Assembly: GCF_023746535.1 (NCBI RefSeq)
Contig: NZ_CP098747.1
Location: 2,874,501 to 2,938,500, forward strand
From: Sneathiella marina
GTDB taxonomy: Bacteria > Pseudomonadota > Alphaproteobacteria > Sneathiellales > Sneathiellaceae
Length of the DNA stretch: 64,000 nucleotides
Direction: 5' to 3'
Shown: in pieces, positions 52,507 through 62,239 of the stretch
Layout: every line of letters begins with the position of its first letter
How positions within the stretch are numbered: the stretch's first letter is position 1
Translations under genes and position numbers: made by a program
Notes under the pieces: generated by a model
Told to the model about the DNA's origin: nothing
Database searches by the model: none
What the model saw: only the letters and a program-made list of their open reading frames with translations

Positions 52507-53478
52507 ATGATGCGCGTTGGATTAATTGTTCTTACTAGTTTTATTTTCTTGTCCACCCTGAGTCATGCGGACAATCACACTAAATCGGTAAAAGTAGCCG
52601 TTCTTAAATTCGGAACCGTTATGTGGGAGTTGGAAACAATTAAGCGATATGGCCTGGACACGCGCCATAATTTCAAGCTCGAAATTCAACCTGTCGCAAA
52701 CAAGCAGGCAGCAGCGGTTATGTTGCAGGCAGGCGAGACTGATGCGATCGTCAGCGATTGGATCTGGGCAGCGCGCCAGTGGGAAGCAAGACCATTTGTT
52801 GTCCTCCCCTATTCTAAATCAGTTGGCGGCGTAATGATTAATAGCAATGATATAAAATCAATCGCGGACTTGAAGGAAAAGCGAATTGCCGTCGCCGGTG
52901 GCCCCCTCGATAAGAATTGGATAATGCTGCAAGCCATCGCACTCAAAGAGTATGGCTATGATATTGCGAAATCGGCGGATGTAGTATTTGCCGCTCCGCC
53001 CCTCGTTCATCGGAAGATGTTAGACGGCGAGTTTGATGCGGAAATCAATTTCTGGCCGTATCTGGCTAGATCGAAAGCACAAGGGCTGAAATTCCTGACG
53101 ACGACAAAACAGCTAAGTGAGTCGGCCAACGTCAGTGCCGAAGTTCCATTGCTGGCTTATGTTTTCAAACAAGGCTGGGCGAAAGAAAACCCTGACCTTA
53201 TCAGATCTTTTTCTTTAAGCTCACAAGATGCAAAAACTATTTTGCAGCAGGATGACGCGGCCTGGCTCGCACTTAAACCAACAATGAAAGTTAAAAGTGA
53301 ACGAGAATTTGTAGCGTTACGTGAAGGGTTTGTTCAAGGCATCCCATCGTCAATGGACTGGCCCCAAATATCAAATATGCAATCTTGGATAGCCTTCTTG
53401 AGAAATAATGGTGGCGAAAAATTAGTCGGGACCAGCAAGATGCTCGCGCCAGAAATGTTTTTGTCAGTCAATGAGTAA
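52507..53478 (+). CDS. ABC transporter substrate-binding protein, NitT/TauT type
   Basis: A periplasmic binding protein of 323 residues. MMRVGLIVLTSFIFLSTLSHA is a clear signal peptide. The mature part has the layout of NitT/TauT/SsuA proteins (VAVLKFGTVMWELETIKRYG). The start at 52507 follows the pqqE stop by seven bases. It overlaps the permease gene by eight bases. The ligand is unknown; its place in a PQQ operon suggests a substrate, cofactor or metal chelate for the alcohol dehydrogenase. Confidence 0.85.
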   Translation: MMRVGLIVLTSFIFLSTLSHADNHTKSVKVAVLKFGTVMWELETIKRYGLDTRHNFKLEIQPVANKQAAAVMLQAGETDAIVSDWIWAARQWEARPFVVLPYSKSVGGVMINSNDIKSIADLKEKRIAVAGGPLDKNWIMLQAIALKEYGYDIAKSADVVFAAPPLVHRKMLDGEFDAEINFWPYLARSKAQGLKFLTTTKQLSESANVSAEVPLLAYVFKQGWAKENPDLIRSFSLSSQDAKTILQQDDAAWLALKPTMKVKSEREFVALREGFVQGIPSSMDWPQISNMQSWIAFLRNNGGEKLVGTSKMLAPEMFLSVNE

Positions 53479-54277
53479 AGCGACCCCCCCTTTATTCAAA
53501 AACTTTTCACAGAGAAAATCTAATGCTCTGCCAAACAAAAACTGGCTATATTTTCCGGCGTCCATATTGCTTTTTCTCGTTCTTTGGCAAAGTCTCTCCT
53601 GGATTGTAGCGAGTGATTTGTTTCCAAGTCCAATTGCTGTTGCACAAACAATTATTCAAAAAACTCTGTACGGAGATCTAATCAAAGATGTTTCGATTAC
53701 GTTGGCACGGGTCGCAGCTGCATTCTTTTTCGCCATGGCGATTGGATGCTTTATCGGCGTACTCCTGGGACTAAAAAAACGTAGTGACCTGTTTTTTGAC
53801 AGTTGGTTGATCATTGCTCTCAACCTACCTGCCCTCGTCATCATAGTTCTTTGCTATATATGGTTTGGGCTAACTGAGGTTGCTGCAATTACTGCCGTTG
53901 CCATAAACAAAATTCCTCTTGTTGCGGTCATCATGCGCGAAGGGACGCGTGCTCTTGACCCCAAACTTACTGAAATGTCGCAGCTCTATAAATATTCGAA
54001 AACACGCGTTTTAAGAGACTTAATTTCTCCGCAACTCGCACCTTATGCCGCTGCTGCTGCCCGAACCGGGCTTGCGTTAATATGGAAGATTGTTCTCGTA
54101 GTAGAGTTACTTGGTAGGCCGAACGGAATTGGATTTCAAATTCAACTTAATTTTCAATTGTTTGATATCACGGCCATTCTTGCTTACGCTTTTGCCTTTT
54201 TAATTGTCATTCAGGTGATCGAAGCTTTAATTATCAAGCCTTGGGAGCGCTATGCAAATCGCTGGCGTGCGAGTTGA
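53471..54277 (+). CDS. ABC transporter permease, NitT/TauT type
   Basis: A permease of 268 residues with about six membrane spans. The EAA loop appears as EMSQLYKYSKTRVLRDLISP, typical of BPD-type permeases. It is coupled to the binding protein by an eight-base overlap and is three bases before the ATPase. Length fits the NitT/TauT family. Confidence 0.87.
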   Translation: MSKATPPLFKNFSQRKSNALPNKNWLYFPASILLFLVLWQSLSWIVASDLFPSPIAVAQTIIQKTLYGDLIKDVSITLARVAAAFFFAMAIGCFIGVLLGLKKRSDLFFDSWLIIALNLPALVIIVLCYIWFGLTEVAAITAVAINKIPLVAVIMREGTRALDPKLTEMSQLYKYSKTRVLRDLISPQLAPYAAAAARTGLALIWKIVLVVELLGRPNGIGFQIQLNFQLFDITAILAYAFAFLIVIQVIEALIIKPWERYANRWRAS

Positions 54278-54280
54278 TAA

Positions 54281-54970
54281 ATGAAAATAGAGATTGAAAG
54301 TAAAAGTTTTACTGACAAGCAGATATTCTCAAATTTTGACTTGGAACTGGCTGAAACAGAATTTTTAGCCATCTCCGGTCCATCCGGATGCGGCAAAACC
54401 ACTCTCTTGAGGCTTATTGCCGGGCTCGACAAAGACGTTCAAATGACAATGACAAGCTCATTCAACCGGATTGGATATGTGTTCCAGGAACCGCGCCTAT
54501 TGCCCTGGCGTACCATAAGAGAAAACCTACATCTGGTATGCGCTGACACAGCGGCCGGAAAAGAACAAGCAGATTTAGCGCTGCAAACTGTAAATTTATG
54601 GGAAGAGCGTAATGAGTTTCCAGACGCCCTGTCCCTTGGCATGAAACGGCGGATCGAATTAGCTCGCGCGTTCGCTGTCAAGCCTGACCTAATTTTACTA
54701 GATGAACCTTTTGTCTCATTGGATTCTGTATCAGCCGCCGAACTGCGGGAATTGCTTTTAACCGTTTGGGCACGAGACAAACCGAAAATTATTATGGTAT
54801 CTCATAACCTTGAGGAATGCCTTTCCTTAGCCGATCGCATCGTTTCACTGGCTGGCAATCCTGCAAAAATTTTGAGCAGCTTCGCCATTGATCACCCCCG
54901 GAAACAACGAGATGCAAGTTGGATAACCAGCCAAATGGCCAGCCTTAAAACATCCCAAGTACCCGAATAA
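54281..54970 (+). CDS. ABC transporter ATP-binding protein
   Basis: A 229-residue ATPase. Walker A is GPSGCGKTTL, the Q-loop is FQEPRLLPWRT, the signature is LSLGMKRRIELARA (a variant of LSGGQ) and Walker B is LILLDEPFVSLD. It completes the NitT/TauT-like transporter with the two preceding genes. It converges on the propeller gene with only four bases between stops. Confidence 0.9.
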   Translation: MKIEIESKSFTDKQIFSNFDLELAETEFLAISGPSGCGKTTLLRLIAGLDKDVQMTMTSSFNRIGYVFQEPRLLPWRTIRENLHLVCADTAAGKEQADLALQTVNLWEERNEFPDALSLGMKRRIELARAFAVKPDLILLDEPFVSLDSVSAAELRELLLTVWARDKPKIIMVSHNLEECLSLADRIVSLAGNPAKILSSFAIDHPRKQRDASWITSQMASLKTSQVPE

Positions 54971-54974
54971 TAAT

Positions 54975-55970
54975 TCAAGGTCGTGTTACGACACCCCAAG
55001 GAAACCGGCCAACCTTAATAGTTTTAACTACTTTCATATCCTCGACATCTATGACGGAAACATCCCCGCTAACTCCATTGGTTGTCAGCAGATATTTTTC
55101 ATCCGGAGTGAAATCCATGTGCCAAACGCGGCGGCCTACTAAAAGATATTCTTCAACTTCAAAACTTTCAGCATTCACCACCGCAATTCGATTGGCTGGA
55201 CCCAACGCGACAAACGCCCATTTTCCATTTGACGATAACCGAATACCTACCGGTTGAACGCGCCCATTTTCGATTCCAACAACTGAAAAAGAAATTTTCT
55301 CGATGATTTTTTTACTTTGGACGTCAATTATGGATACAGTTCCGCCGATTTCTGAAGAAACCCAAAGCTGCTGACCGTCTGGAGAAAATTCAGCATGTCG
55401 AGGCCGTTGGTCAACCAGAGTATTTTCAACAACATTCATTACGTCCGTATCAATCCAGTGAACCATATTAGTTGTTTCCGACGTATTCACCGCCCATTTT
55501 CCATCGGGACTAACAGCCATGCCTTCCGGCTCGACACCGACCTGGATTTCATTAATCGCCTTACCGGTTTCAACGTCAACAACGGTCGTCATATTGTCGT
55601 CTTCATTTGCTATAAAAAGTCGTTTGCCGTCTGGATGGAGTGCAAATTGTTCAGGATCATCACCGGAGGGTAGTTCCTGAATTATTTGGTTTGTCGTCAA
55701 ATCAAGAACCTGAACTGTATCGCTATCCGAAGCGCAAATAAATAATTTGGATTGATCTTTGGATAGTAGAATAGCGCGAGGTCTCTGTCCGACTTTCAGG
55801 GTTTCCGTTACCTCAAAGCTTTTTAGGTCAATTATCGAAATACTATTATCTTTTTCATTAGATACATATGCCGTTTGGGCCCAGGCGGATCCTGACAGAA
55901 ATATAAAGGTAAGTAATAGCCCTAGAAACCTCAATTCTACGGCGCTTGATTTCAGGTGCTTGTTTTTCAT
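54975..55970 (-). CDS. secreted YVTN beta-propeller protein, PQQ-system associated
   Basis: A 331-residue exported protein with repeated YVTN-type blades, such as QTAYVSNEKDNSISIIDLK, KRLFIANEDDNMTTVVDVET and the last GRFPWGVV. A signal peptide ends near GSAWA. The ATG at 55970 has AAGG upstream; an earlier TTG at 56009 is less likely. It matches the beta-propeller found beside PQQ alcohol dehydrogenase ABC systems. Its role, perhaps in binding metal or PQQ complex, is unknown. It is transcribed away from the next ABC transporter. Confidence 0.82.
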   Translation of the reverse strand: MKNKHLKSSAVELRFLGLLLTFIFLSGSAWAQTAYVSNEKDNSISIIDLKSFEVTETLKVGQRPRAILLSKDQSKLFICASDSDTVQVLDLTTNQIIQELPSGDDPEQFALHPDGKRLFIANEDDNMTTVVDVETGKAINEIQVGVEPEGMAVSPDGKWAVNTSETTNMVHWIDTDVMNVVENTLVDQRPRHAEFSPDGQQLWVSSEIGGTVSIIDVQSKKIIEKISFSVVGIENGRVQPVGIRLSSNGKWAFVALGPANRIAVVNAESFEVEEYLLVGRRVWHMDFTPDEKYLLTTNGVSGDVSVIDVEDMKVVKTIKVGRFPWGVVTRP

Positions 55971-56200
55971 TTCGTGGCCCTTAGCGTGTTTTATTATAGC
56001 TTTGTTCAATTATACCCCAGAATCCATTGACTTGGACTAACAATTTTTGCCGTCACTTTATTAATTGTCTAAAGCCATAACCAGTCGGGGAAATACCCGT
56101 AACGAGCGTTAAAAAATTCACGCGAAACCCAGCAGTTATTTGACAAAAATACCCCAGGTCTTATCTTGGATACTCAAGCTTTGGCCAAAAGGAAAGTAGA

Positions 56201-57403
56201 ATGAATAGGAGTTGCCCAGTGCCAGCTACACTCGGAAAATTCTTGTTTATCGCATTTTCCTATTGTGTTTTTACATTGATTTTTGTTACCGGGACCAAAG
56301 CTGAACCAACAGTTACGTTACATTACATTGAACGCGTAATCGACCGACCGCCTGTTCTTTCAAATTTACATGCTTTACCAGAAGATCAAGGCCTTTTAGG
56401 TGCTCGGCTTGGCGTTTCGGATGTCAATGCGACAGGTAAATTTACCAATCATGAAATCAGGCTGATTGAGCATATTCTCGAGCCAGAAGATAATCTTTCT
56501 GATCTTGCTAGCAAAATAAATGGAGAGAATATCCATATCATTGCTAATCTTCCCTCAGCTGACCTTCTCGAACTCGCAAATTTTCCTTGGAAAAACGAAG
56601 CCGTGATTATCAATACGGTTGAAAAAGACAACTCTCTGAGAAGGGAGAAATGTCATAAAAACGTTCTTCATACGATTCCAAGCCGCGCGATGCTAAGCGA
56701 CGCCTTGGCTCAGTTTCTGCTACTGAAACGCTGGCAGAACTGGTTTCTCGTTGAGGGGGTGCATGAAGGTGATCGACATTTTGCATTAGCCCTTCGGGAT
56801 TCCGCTAAGAAATTTGGGGCGAAAATAGTAGACGAAAAAAAATGGGTGTTTGATGCTGACATGCGTCGCTCTGCTCAATCAGAAGTCCCGCCATTTACGC
56901 AAGGCTCGGAATATGACGTAGTCGTTGTTGCCGATGAATCTGGCGATTTCGGGGACTATTTATTGTATCACACCTGGTATCCTCGGCCAGTGGTCGGGAC
57001 TCAGGGCATGTTTCCAACTGCCTGGCATCCAGTTGTAGAACAATATGGTGCAACTCAACTTCAAAATCGCTTCAAAAAACTGGCTAAAAGACCTATGAAC
57101 GATGTTGACTACGCGGCCTGGCTTGCTGTTTCTTCCATAGGCGAAGCCGTAATCAGAGGAAACAAAAAATCGGCTATCGATATAAAGACGTACCTATTCT
57201 CAGATGCTTTTCGCGTGGCGGCGTTTAAGGGGCGCGCATTAACTTTCCGGCCTTGGTCGGGGCAAATGAGACAGCCAATTCCGCTCGTACATCGCGGAGC
57301 TGTAGTCTCAATGTCTCCTCAGCCAGGGTTTTTGCATCAAAGAACTGAGCTCGATACACTAGGGCTCGATTCAAGCAATGTCGCAAGGTGCGGGGAAAAG
57401 TAA
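56201..57403 (+). CDS. PQQ-dehydrogenase-associated ABC substrate-binding protein
   Basis: A 400-residue secreted protein. The N-terminus has a hydrophobic signal (LGKFLFIAFSYCVFTLIFVT) ending near TKAEP. The body resembles branched-chain amino-acid-type periplasmic binding proteins and matches the class seen with PQQ alcohol dehydrogenases, as in Ped and Lut clusters. Such clusters are linked to lanthanide uptake in other bacteria, so that role is inferred here. AAAAGGAAAGTAGA gives a good ribosome site. It overlaps the ATPase by 26 bases. Confidence 0.8.
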   Translation: MNRSCPVPATLGKFLFIAFSYCVFTLIFVTGTKAEPTVTLHYIERVIDRPPVLSNLHALPEDQGLLGARLGVSDVNATGKFTNHEIRLIEHILEPEDNLSDLASKINGENIHIIANLPSADLLELANFPWKNEAVIINTVEKDNSLRREKCHKNVLHTIPSRAMLSDALAQFLLLKRWQNWFLVEGVHEGDRHFALALRDSAKKFGAKIVDEKKWVFDADMRRSAQSEVPPFTQGSEYDVVVVADESGDFGDYLLYHTWYPRPVVGTQGMFPTAWHPVVEQYGATQLQNRFKKLAKRPMNDVDYAAWLAVSSIGEAVIRGNKKSAIDIKTYLFSDAFRVAAFKGRALTFRPWSGQMRQPIPLVHRGAVVSMSPQPGFLHQRTELDTLGLDSSNVARCGEK

Positions 57404-58142
57404 ATTGGATACAGGTATAGAGGTCAATAACCTCTCATATGATTATGGACCGAAAAAAGCACTCGATGATATTTCATTTTCTGCCTTTTCCGGAAAATTT
57501 ACGGCTCTTTTGGGTCCAAATGGCGCTGGAAAATCAACTTTATATCATCTCCTAACGCGCATCATGAAATTGCAATCAGGCCAGATCCGGATTTTTGGCA
57601 ATGATCTCAAGAAATCTCCCTTATCTGCAATGGCTTCAATGGGGATTGTTTTTCAACAGCAAACTTTGGATCTCGATTTAACCGTACGACAAAATCTGAA
57701 ATATTTTGCTGCATTGCATGGTTTACCTGCTCAAGATCTGGAAAATAGAATAACCGAGCGTTTAAAATCATTAGATATAGAAGACAGAGGCGATGAAAAA
57801 GTTCGCACGCTTAACGGAGGTCATCGACGCAGGGCAGAAATCGCCCGTGCATTGCTGCACAACCCTCGTATTCTTCTACTCGATGAACCGACAGTTGGAC
57901 TTGATGTACCAAGCCGCAAAGCAATCGTTGACTATGTCCATATGCTGTGCCGGAAGGAAAAATTGACTGTGCTTTGGGCCACTCATTTGGTGGATGAGGT
58001 CATGCAGGAAGATGACCTCATCATCCTGCATCAAGGCAAGATATGCGCGCAAGGAAATGTCTCAAAGTTATCTGAAGAGCATAAATGCCAATCCGTGGAT
58101 GATCTCTTCAGAAAACTCGTTATGTCTGGAGAAAAAGCATGA
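57378..58142 (+). CDS. PQQ-dehydrogenase-associated ABC ATP-binding protein
   Basis: A 254-residue ATPase. Walker A is GPNGAGKSTL, the Q-loop is VFQQQTLDLDL, the signature is LNGGHRRRAEIARALL (the variant typical of this PQQ-linked family) and Walker B is ILLLDEPTVGLD. It overlaps its binding protein by 26 bases and the permease by four. The CcmA/NatA-like layout suggests it drives export or an unusual uptake system. Confidence 0.88.
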   Translation: MSQGAGKSKLDTGIEVNNLSYDYGPKKALDDISFSAFSGKFTALLGPNGAGKSTLYHLLTRIMKLQSGQIRIFGNDLKKSPLSAMASMGIVFQQQTLDLDLTVRQNLKYFAALHGLPAQDLENRITERLKSLDIEDRGDEKVRTLNGGHRRRAEIARALLHNPRILLLDEPTVGLDVPSRKAIVDYVHMLCRKEKLTVLWATHLVDEVMQEDDLIILHQGKICAQGNVSKLSEEHKCQSVDDLFRKLVMSGEKA

Positions 58143-58972
58143 CAACCAGCGATATCAGCCTATCACGACAGTCAGTATTCGCGACCTATTTCAGATGCAT
58201 GAAAGGCGTCGTATGGCGTGAGGGACTTCGGTTTTTCCAGCAAAGGGGACGGTTGATTGCAGCTCTGGTACGCCCGCTAGTTTGGCTATTAATCTTTGCC
58301 GCCGGATTTCGCGCGACACTGGGCTTGTCCATCATTCCCCCCTATGAAACCTATATTCTTTATGATGTATATATTGTTCCGGGTCTTATTGGGATGATCC
58401 AGATGTTCAATGGTATGCAGAGTTCGCTCTCGCTGGTTTATGACCGGGAAATGGGAAGCATGAAAGTTCTCATGACCAGCCCGCTTCCTCGATGGTATCT
58501 GCTAACATGCAAACTCCTGGCGGGCTGCCTTGTGTCACTGTTACAAGTATATGCTTTCCTTTTAGTAGCCTATTTCTTTGGAATTGAACTCCCTCTAATG
58601 GGATATGTAGCCGTATTACCGGTCTTGCTTGTCACTGGCTTGATGTTAGGGGCAATAGGAATGTTGCTATCTACATTTGTTAAACAACTGGAAAATTTTG
58701 CTGGCGTGATGAATTTCGTAATTTTCCCAGCGTTTTTTCTTTCAAGCGCACTATATCCGCTTTGGAAAATGAAGGAATCCAGTGAGCTGTTATACTGGCT
58801 TTGCACCTTTAATCCCTTTACTTATGCAGTTGAGTTTCTTCGGTTCAGCCTCTATTTAAAATTTAGTTTGCCAGCGGCGGGCTGGACATTCTTTTGTTTA
58901 GCAATATTTCTAGGTGCCGCAATATGGGCATATGATCCGAAGCGTGGACTAGGTGGTGCCGGCCGGGGTTAA
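58139..58972 (+). CDS. PQQ-dehydrogenase-associated ABC permease, ABC-2 type
   Basis: A 277-residue membrane protein with six spans of the ABC-2 type used for export (LVRPLVWLLIFAAGF, then NGMQSSLSLVYDREMGSMKV). It is coupled to the ATPase by a four-base overlap. Similar permeases stand next to PQQ alcohol dehydrogenases (Ped/Lut). Whether it moves lanthanide, a metallophore or a toxic by-product cannot be read from sequence. Confidence 0.83.
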   Translation: MTTSDISLSRQSVFATYFRCMKGVVWREGLRFFQQRGRLIAALVRPLVWLLIFAAGFRATLGLSIIPPYETYILYDVYIVPGLIGMIQMFNGMQSSLSLVYDREMGSMKVLMTSPLPRWYLLTCKLLAGCLVSLLQVYAFLLVAYFFGIELPLMGYVAVLPVLLVTGLMLGAIGMLLSTFVKQLENFAGVMNFVIFPAFFLSSALYPLWKMKESSELLYWLCTFNPFTYAVEFLRFSLYLKFSLPAAGWTFFCLAIFLGAAIWAYDPKRGLGGAGRG

Positions 58973-58974
58973 CT

Positions 58975-59916
58975 CTAATCCTTGGTCAGCATGGCGGGAG
59001 AAACATGACCGAAAACAGCTGGTTTTCTTGGTGCCATATAAGACATTTTTGACATTGCCGCTATTTTTTCCATCTCACCATTTTTGAGAAACTCAAGAAT
59101 AACTTCGTTTACTTCAGAGATTGGTGCGCCACCATTTTTTAGCGCGGCAAAACCGATATTGTAGGAAATGGAATGTAGATACTCAGTTAAGCTAAGTTTA
59201 GTTTCCGGGTTACGCTGCTTATAGCGATCAAATCGGTGCCTCTCAACGAGTACCGCGTCAACCTCTTCTGCTTCAAGATTGGGAAAAATCTCACCAGGTT
59301 TAAAGTGCTTTGAATGATCTGCAAGAAGGCCATTTTGATATCGGATTAAAATGGCGCTGGATAACGTCGTTACTTCTGCCCCAACAGACAGTTCTTTCAA
59401 ATCCGACAGTCGTTTTACAGTTATACCCGAATTTTTTGGCGATAAAACGACAGTTAACCCGGCGTGAATGAATGGAATGGTCGATGTTAATTCACCAAGA
59501 TTAACTCTAGTTCCCCTGTCACTACGTTTCATGCCTTCATAATCCGGAAGGGCTGCAGATGGCTGAACCGGTGTTCTTAAGTTGCTTTCAATCAGGGCCA
59601 ATCCGCCAACAAAATCGCAAAAATTTGCAGATAGAAGCGCATTCACTTCATAAATGGGTACGACTTCATCGTCATCCTCTGATTCATACCATTGCACATA
59701 TAGTTCTTTATCCAATTTTTGAGCTATTCGTTCCGCTAAAAGCAGTTCAAAACCACCCATACGTTTGCCAAATTTATAAGAATAAGGCGGGCTTCCATCT
59801 TCCAGACAAATCCGGAGTTTACTATTATCGGCAGCCGCCCAGTTTGGTAAAGCCAAAGATAACGCGACGCCAATAAGAAGAGCCATTCTCGAACCATGTC
59901 GCGTGAATCCAAACAT
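58975..59916 (-). CDS. xoxJ: XoxJ-like periplasmic binding protein
   Basis: A 313-residue exported protein with a signal peptide ending near NWAAA. It has the solute-binding fold of quinoprotein-associated proteins such as MxaJ and XoxJ (LRICLEDGSPPYSYKFGKRM, YNIGFAALKNGG). Those proteins help activate or assemble the dehydrogenase. It follows the cytochrome c gene by two bases in the order F-G-J. Confidence 0.82.
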   Translation of the reverse strand: MFGFTRHGSRMALLIGVALSLALPNWAAADNSKLRICLEDGSPPYSYKFGKRMGGFELLLAERIAQKLDKELYVQWYESEDDDEVVPIYEVNALLSANFCDFVGGLALIESNLRTPVQPSAALPDYEGMKRSDRGTRVNLGELTSTIPFIHAGLTVVLSPKNSGITVKRLSDLKELSVGAEVTTLSSAILIRYQNGLLADHSKHFKPGEIFPNLEAEEVDAVLVERHRFDRYKQRNPETKLSLTEYLHSISYNIGFAALKNGGAPISEVNEVILEFLKNGEMEKIAAMSKMSYMAPRKPAVFGHVSPAMLTKD

Positions 59917-59918
59917 TA

Positions 59919-60254
59919 TTATCTACCTCTAGTCTTTACATATTCCCAGATTTCAAGAATTTCCTCTTCCGTCAGAATATCTTTCCAAGCAGGCATATCT
60001 TTTTTTCCCTCTTGTACAGATGTAAGAAAACGGGGACGGTCATTTAATGGAAATTTTCGCAAATCATAAGAGCGGGTTCCAATATTGACCATGTTGGGGC
60101 CATGACAATTTATACAATATAAACTGTAATGACCTTTCCCGGCATTTTGGGCATCTTCTTTAGTTCCGGCCGCCAATGGCGAACCACTCATTATTGTTGC
60201 TATAGAAATTGACCCTATAGCGGCCAAAATTACCCATCCATATTTTTTAATCAA
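59919..60254 (-). CDS. xoxG: small c-type cytochrome, XoxG-like
   Basis: A 111-residue periplasmic cytochrome c with an N-terminal signal span. The heme site is C47-x2-C50-H51 (CINCH) and the axial Met is probably M87 in KKDMPAW. It lies between the dehydrogenase and XoxJ genes, so it is the likely electron acceptor of the alcohol dehydrogenase. It is separated from the dehydrogenase by a strong hairpin. Confidence 0.87.
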   Translation of the reverse strand: MIKKYGWVILAAIGSISIATIMSGSPLAAGTKEDAQNAGKGHYSLYCINCHGPNMVNIGTRSYDLRKFPLNDRPRFLTSVQEGKKDMPAWKDILTEEEILEIWEYVKTRGR

Positions 60255-60305
60255 TAGAACCTCTACTAAACTTAATTGTATTATTTTGTTTTAGGGTTAG
60301 ACAAA

Positions 60306-60339
60306 TTAAAGTCACGCCCGACATCAGGCGTGACTTTAA
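60306..60339 (-). terminator. strong hairpin after the PQQ dehydrogenase
   Basis: A perfect 13-bp stem TTAAAGTCACGCC/GGCGTGACTTTAA with an 8-base loop. On the minus strand it is followed by TTTG. It is 20 bases past the dehydrogenase stop and 51 bases before the cytochrome gene, so it may hold downstream expression below that of the dehydrogenase. Confidence 0.7.
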
Positions 60340-60358
60340 CTGCTTAGTTTTCCAATTC

Positions 60359-62077
60359 CTATTGTAGCGCAAATGTCCAGATTGATCCCCCTTCTGGAAC
60401 AGAGGCCATTAGTTTATTCAGCTCAACATTTTTCGCACCGAATACTGGTATGAAATTTCGATAAGCGCCCCCAATTCCGCTTGCAATAGAAATATACTGT
60501 TTGCCATCTTGCTCCCAAGTCATTGGTTGCCCGATTATACCGGAGCCGGTCTGGAAGGACCAAACTTCTTCTCCCGTATTGGCATCAAAGGCTTTGAACT
60601 GTCCGGTGTAGGTGCCAGTGAACACCAGATCTCCAGCGGTTGCCATAGTGCCGCCCCAGTTAGCTGCCTGGCTACCAACTTCCCATTTGATATCCCCAGT
60701 TAAAGGGTCAATCGCCCTTAAATAACCAGTATTTCCATCGTCAGGGAACAAAAATTGCAATTGAGCTAAATCAAGGCCGAAATAGAACGTACCTTTCTTG
60801 AACACTGGCTCAACCGGCTTATAACTCATTCCCATTTCCAATGTATTCGCATACACGAAGCCCGATTTAGGGCTATAGCTCATTGGGAACCAGTTTTTAC
60901 CGCCAAATGCAGATGGCCAAACATCAATTTTCTCGCCCGTTGCCCGCATTTTCTTTGTCAGTGCGCTATCAATTGGGCGTCCGGTTTTCATATCAATACC
61001 ATCTGCCCAGTTGAGCTTATTAATATATTGACTGGCGCGCAGCAACTTACCATCGGTCCGGTCGATCACATAAAGGTAACCGTTTCTGTCAGCATGCATA
61101 ATTACCTTTTGCATTTTGCCATCAATTTCGACGTCCGCGATGATATTTTCGTTCACACCGTCGTAATCATATGGATCATTGGGAGAGAACTGATAGTGCC
61201 AGGCGATTTCACCGGTTTTTGGTTTAAGAGCCAGAACGGAGCCGACATATAAATTGTCGCCTTTACGGAATTCTGCGTTCCAAGGGCCACCGTTACCAGC
61301 TCCCCAGTAAACCAAATCCAATTCCGGATCATAAGTACCTGTGATCCATGTTGGGGCTCCCCCATGCTTGTAGGTTTCACCAGGCCAGGTATCCCCGCCT
61401 TCTTCATCAGGAGCCGGAACAGTGTATCTGCGCCAAAGATGTTTACCTGTTTCAGGGTCCCATCCATCGATGAATCCGCGAATGCCATATTCTCCACCGG
61501 AAATTCCTGTGATAACCACACCATTGGCAATCAACGGTGCCATTGTCATGGAATAACCATCTGCATAATCAATGGCCTTAGACTTCCAAACCTCCGTGCC
61601 ATCTTCCATATTCAAAGCGACCACATGAGCGTCCAATGTTGCGCGATATAGCTTGCCATTATAAATAGCCGCACCGCGATTAACAATTCCGCAGCAAACG
61701 ATACGAGGCGTTTCAGGAGGGTACTCAAATTTGTTCACCCAAATACCGCGCCCTGTTTTCGGGTCAATGGCATGAGTGGAATCATGGGTTGTCACATACA
61801 TGACACCCTTATAGACAAGCGGTTGACTTTCCTGTCCGCGATTGTCGCCAAAGCTATAATTCCATACTGGAACGAGGCTTTTTACATTTGAGGTGTTCAC
61901 TTTATCAAGAGCACTAAAACGTTGTTGTCCTTGACCTAACCCAACGGTCAGCACCTGATCAGTTGTTTTTGCATCATTAGCCAAATCGGTCGCAGATTGC
62001 GCCCATGATTTTTCGGCGCCGATTGCCGCCAGGCAAATCGTTATTGCGGATAGCCAATTCTTGGAAATTGCTAGCAT
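60359..62077 (-). CDS. PQQ-dependent alcohol dehydrogenase, lanthanide type
   Basis: A 572-residue exported quinoprotein (signal ends near SWA). It has the vicinal disulfide C128-C129, metal ligands E196 (GGEYG) and N262 (GAGNGG), the catalytic Asp304 and, two residues on, Asp306 (DPYDYDGVNEN). The second Asp is the known mark of lanthanide-binding XoxF/PedH/ExaF enzymes; calcium MxaF types lack it. There is no C-terminal heme domain, so electrons go to the separate cytochrome. It likely oxidises a primary alcohol such as methanol or ethanol to aldehyde. Confidence 0.92.
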   Translation of the reverse strand: MLAISKNWLSAITICLAAIGAEKSWAQSATDLANDAKTTDQVLTVGLGQGQQRFSALDKVNTSNVKSLVPVWNYSFGDNRGQESQPLVYKGVMYVTTHDSTHAIDPKTGRGIWVNKFEYPPETPRIVCCGIVNRGAAIYNGKLYRATLDAHVVALNMEDGTEVWKSKAIDYADGYSMTMAPLIANGVVITGISGGEYGIRGFIDGWDPETGKHLWRRYTVPAPDEEGGDTWPGETYKHGGAPTWITGTYDPELDLVYWGAGNGGPWNAEFRKGDNLYVGSVLALKPKTGEIAWHYQFSPNDPYDYDGVNENIIADVEIDGKMQKVIMHADRNGYLYVIDRTDGKLLRASQYINKLNWADGIDMKTGRPIDSALTKKMRATGEKIDVWPSAFGGKNWFPMSYSPKSGFVYANTLEMGMSYKPVEPVFKKGTFYFGLDLAQLQFLFPDDGNTGYLRAIDPLTGDIKWEVGSQAANWGGTMATAGDLVFTGTYTGQFKAFDANTGEEVWSFQTGSGIIGQPMTWEQDGKQYISIASGIGGAYRNFIPVFGAKNVELNKLMASVPEGGSIWTFALQ

Positions 62078-62239
62078 GGGTTTCCCCCCCGTTTGTTTTC
62101 ATTGTCTACGATGTATCGCAGTTTTTATTTTAGCCTTTTCATGATTTCATATTTCTAATGTTGATGTAAAGGCATATTCCAATCACAATACTTGTTTAAT
62201 GGCTGCAGTCGGCTGATACAGACCTTGGATGGTGAAAAA

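Noticed and set aside
56161-56200. TTGACA near 56140 as a promoter for the second ABC operon
   Set aside because: The -35 hexamer is perfect but I see no acceptable -10 at 16-18 bases, so I did not list it.
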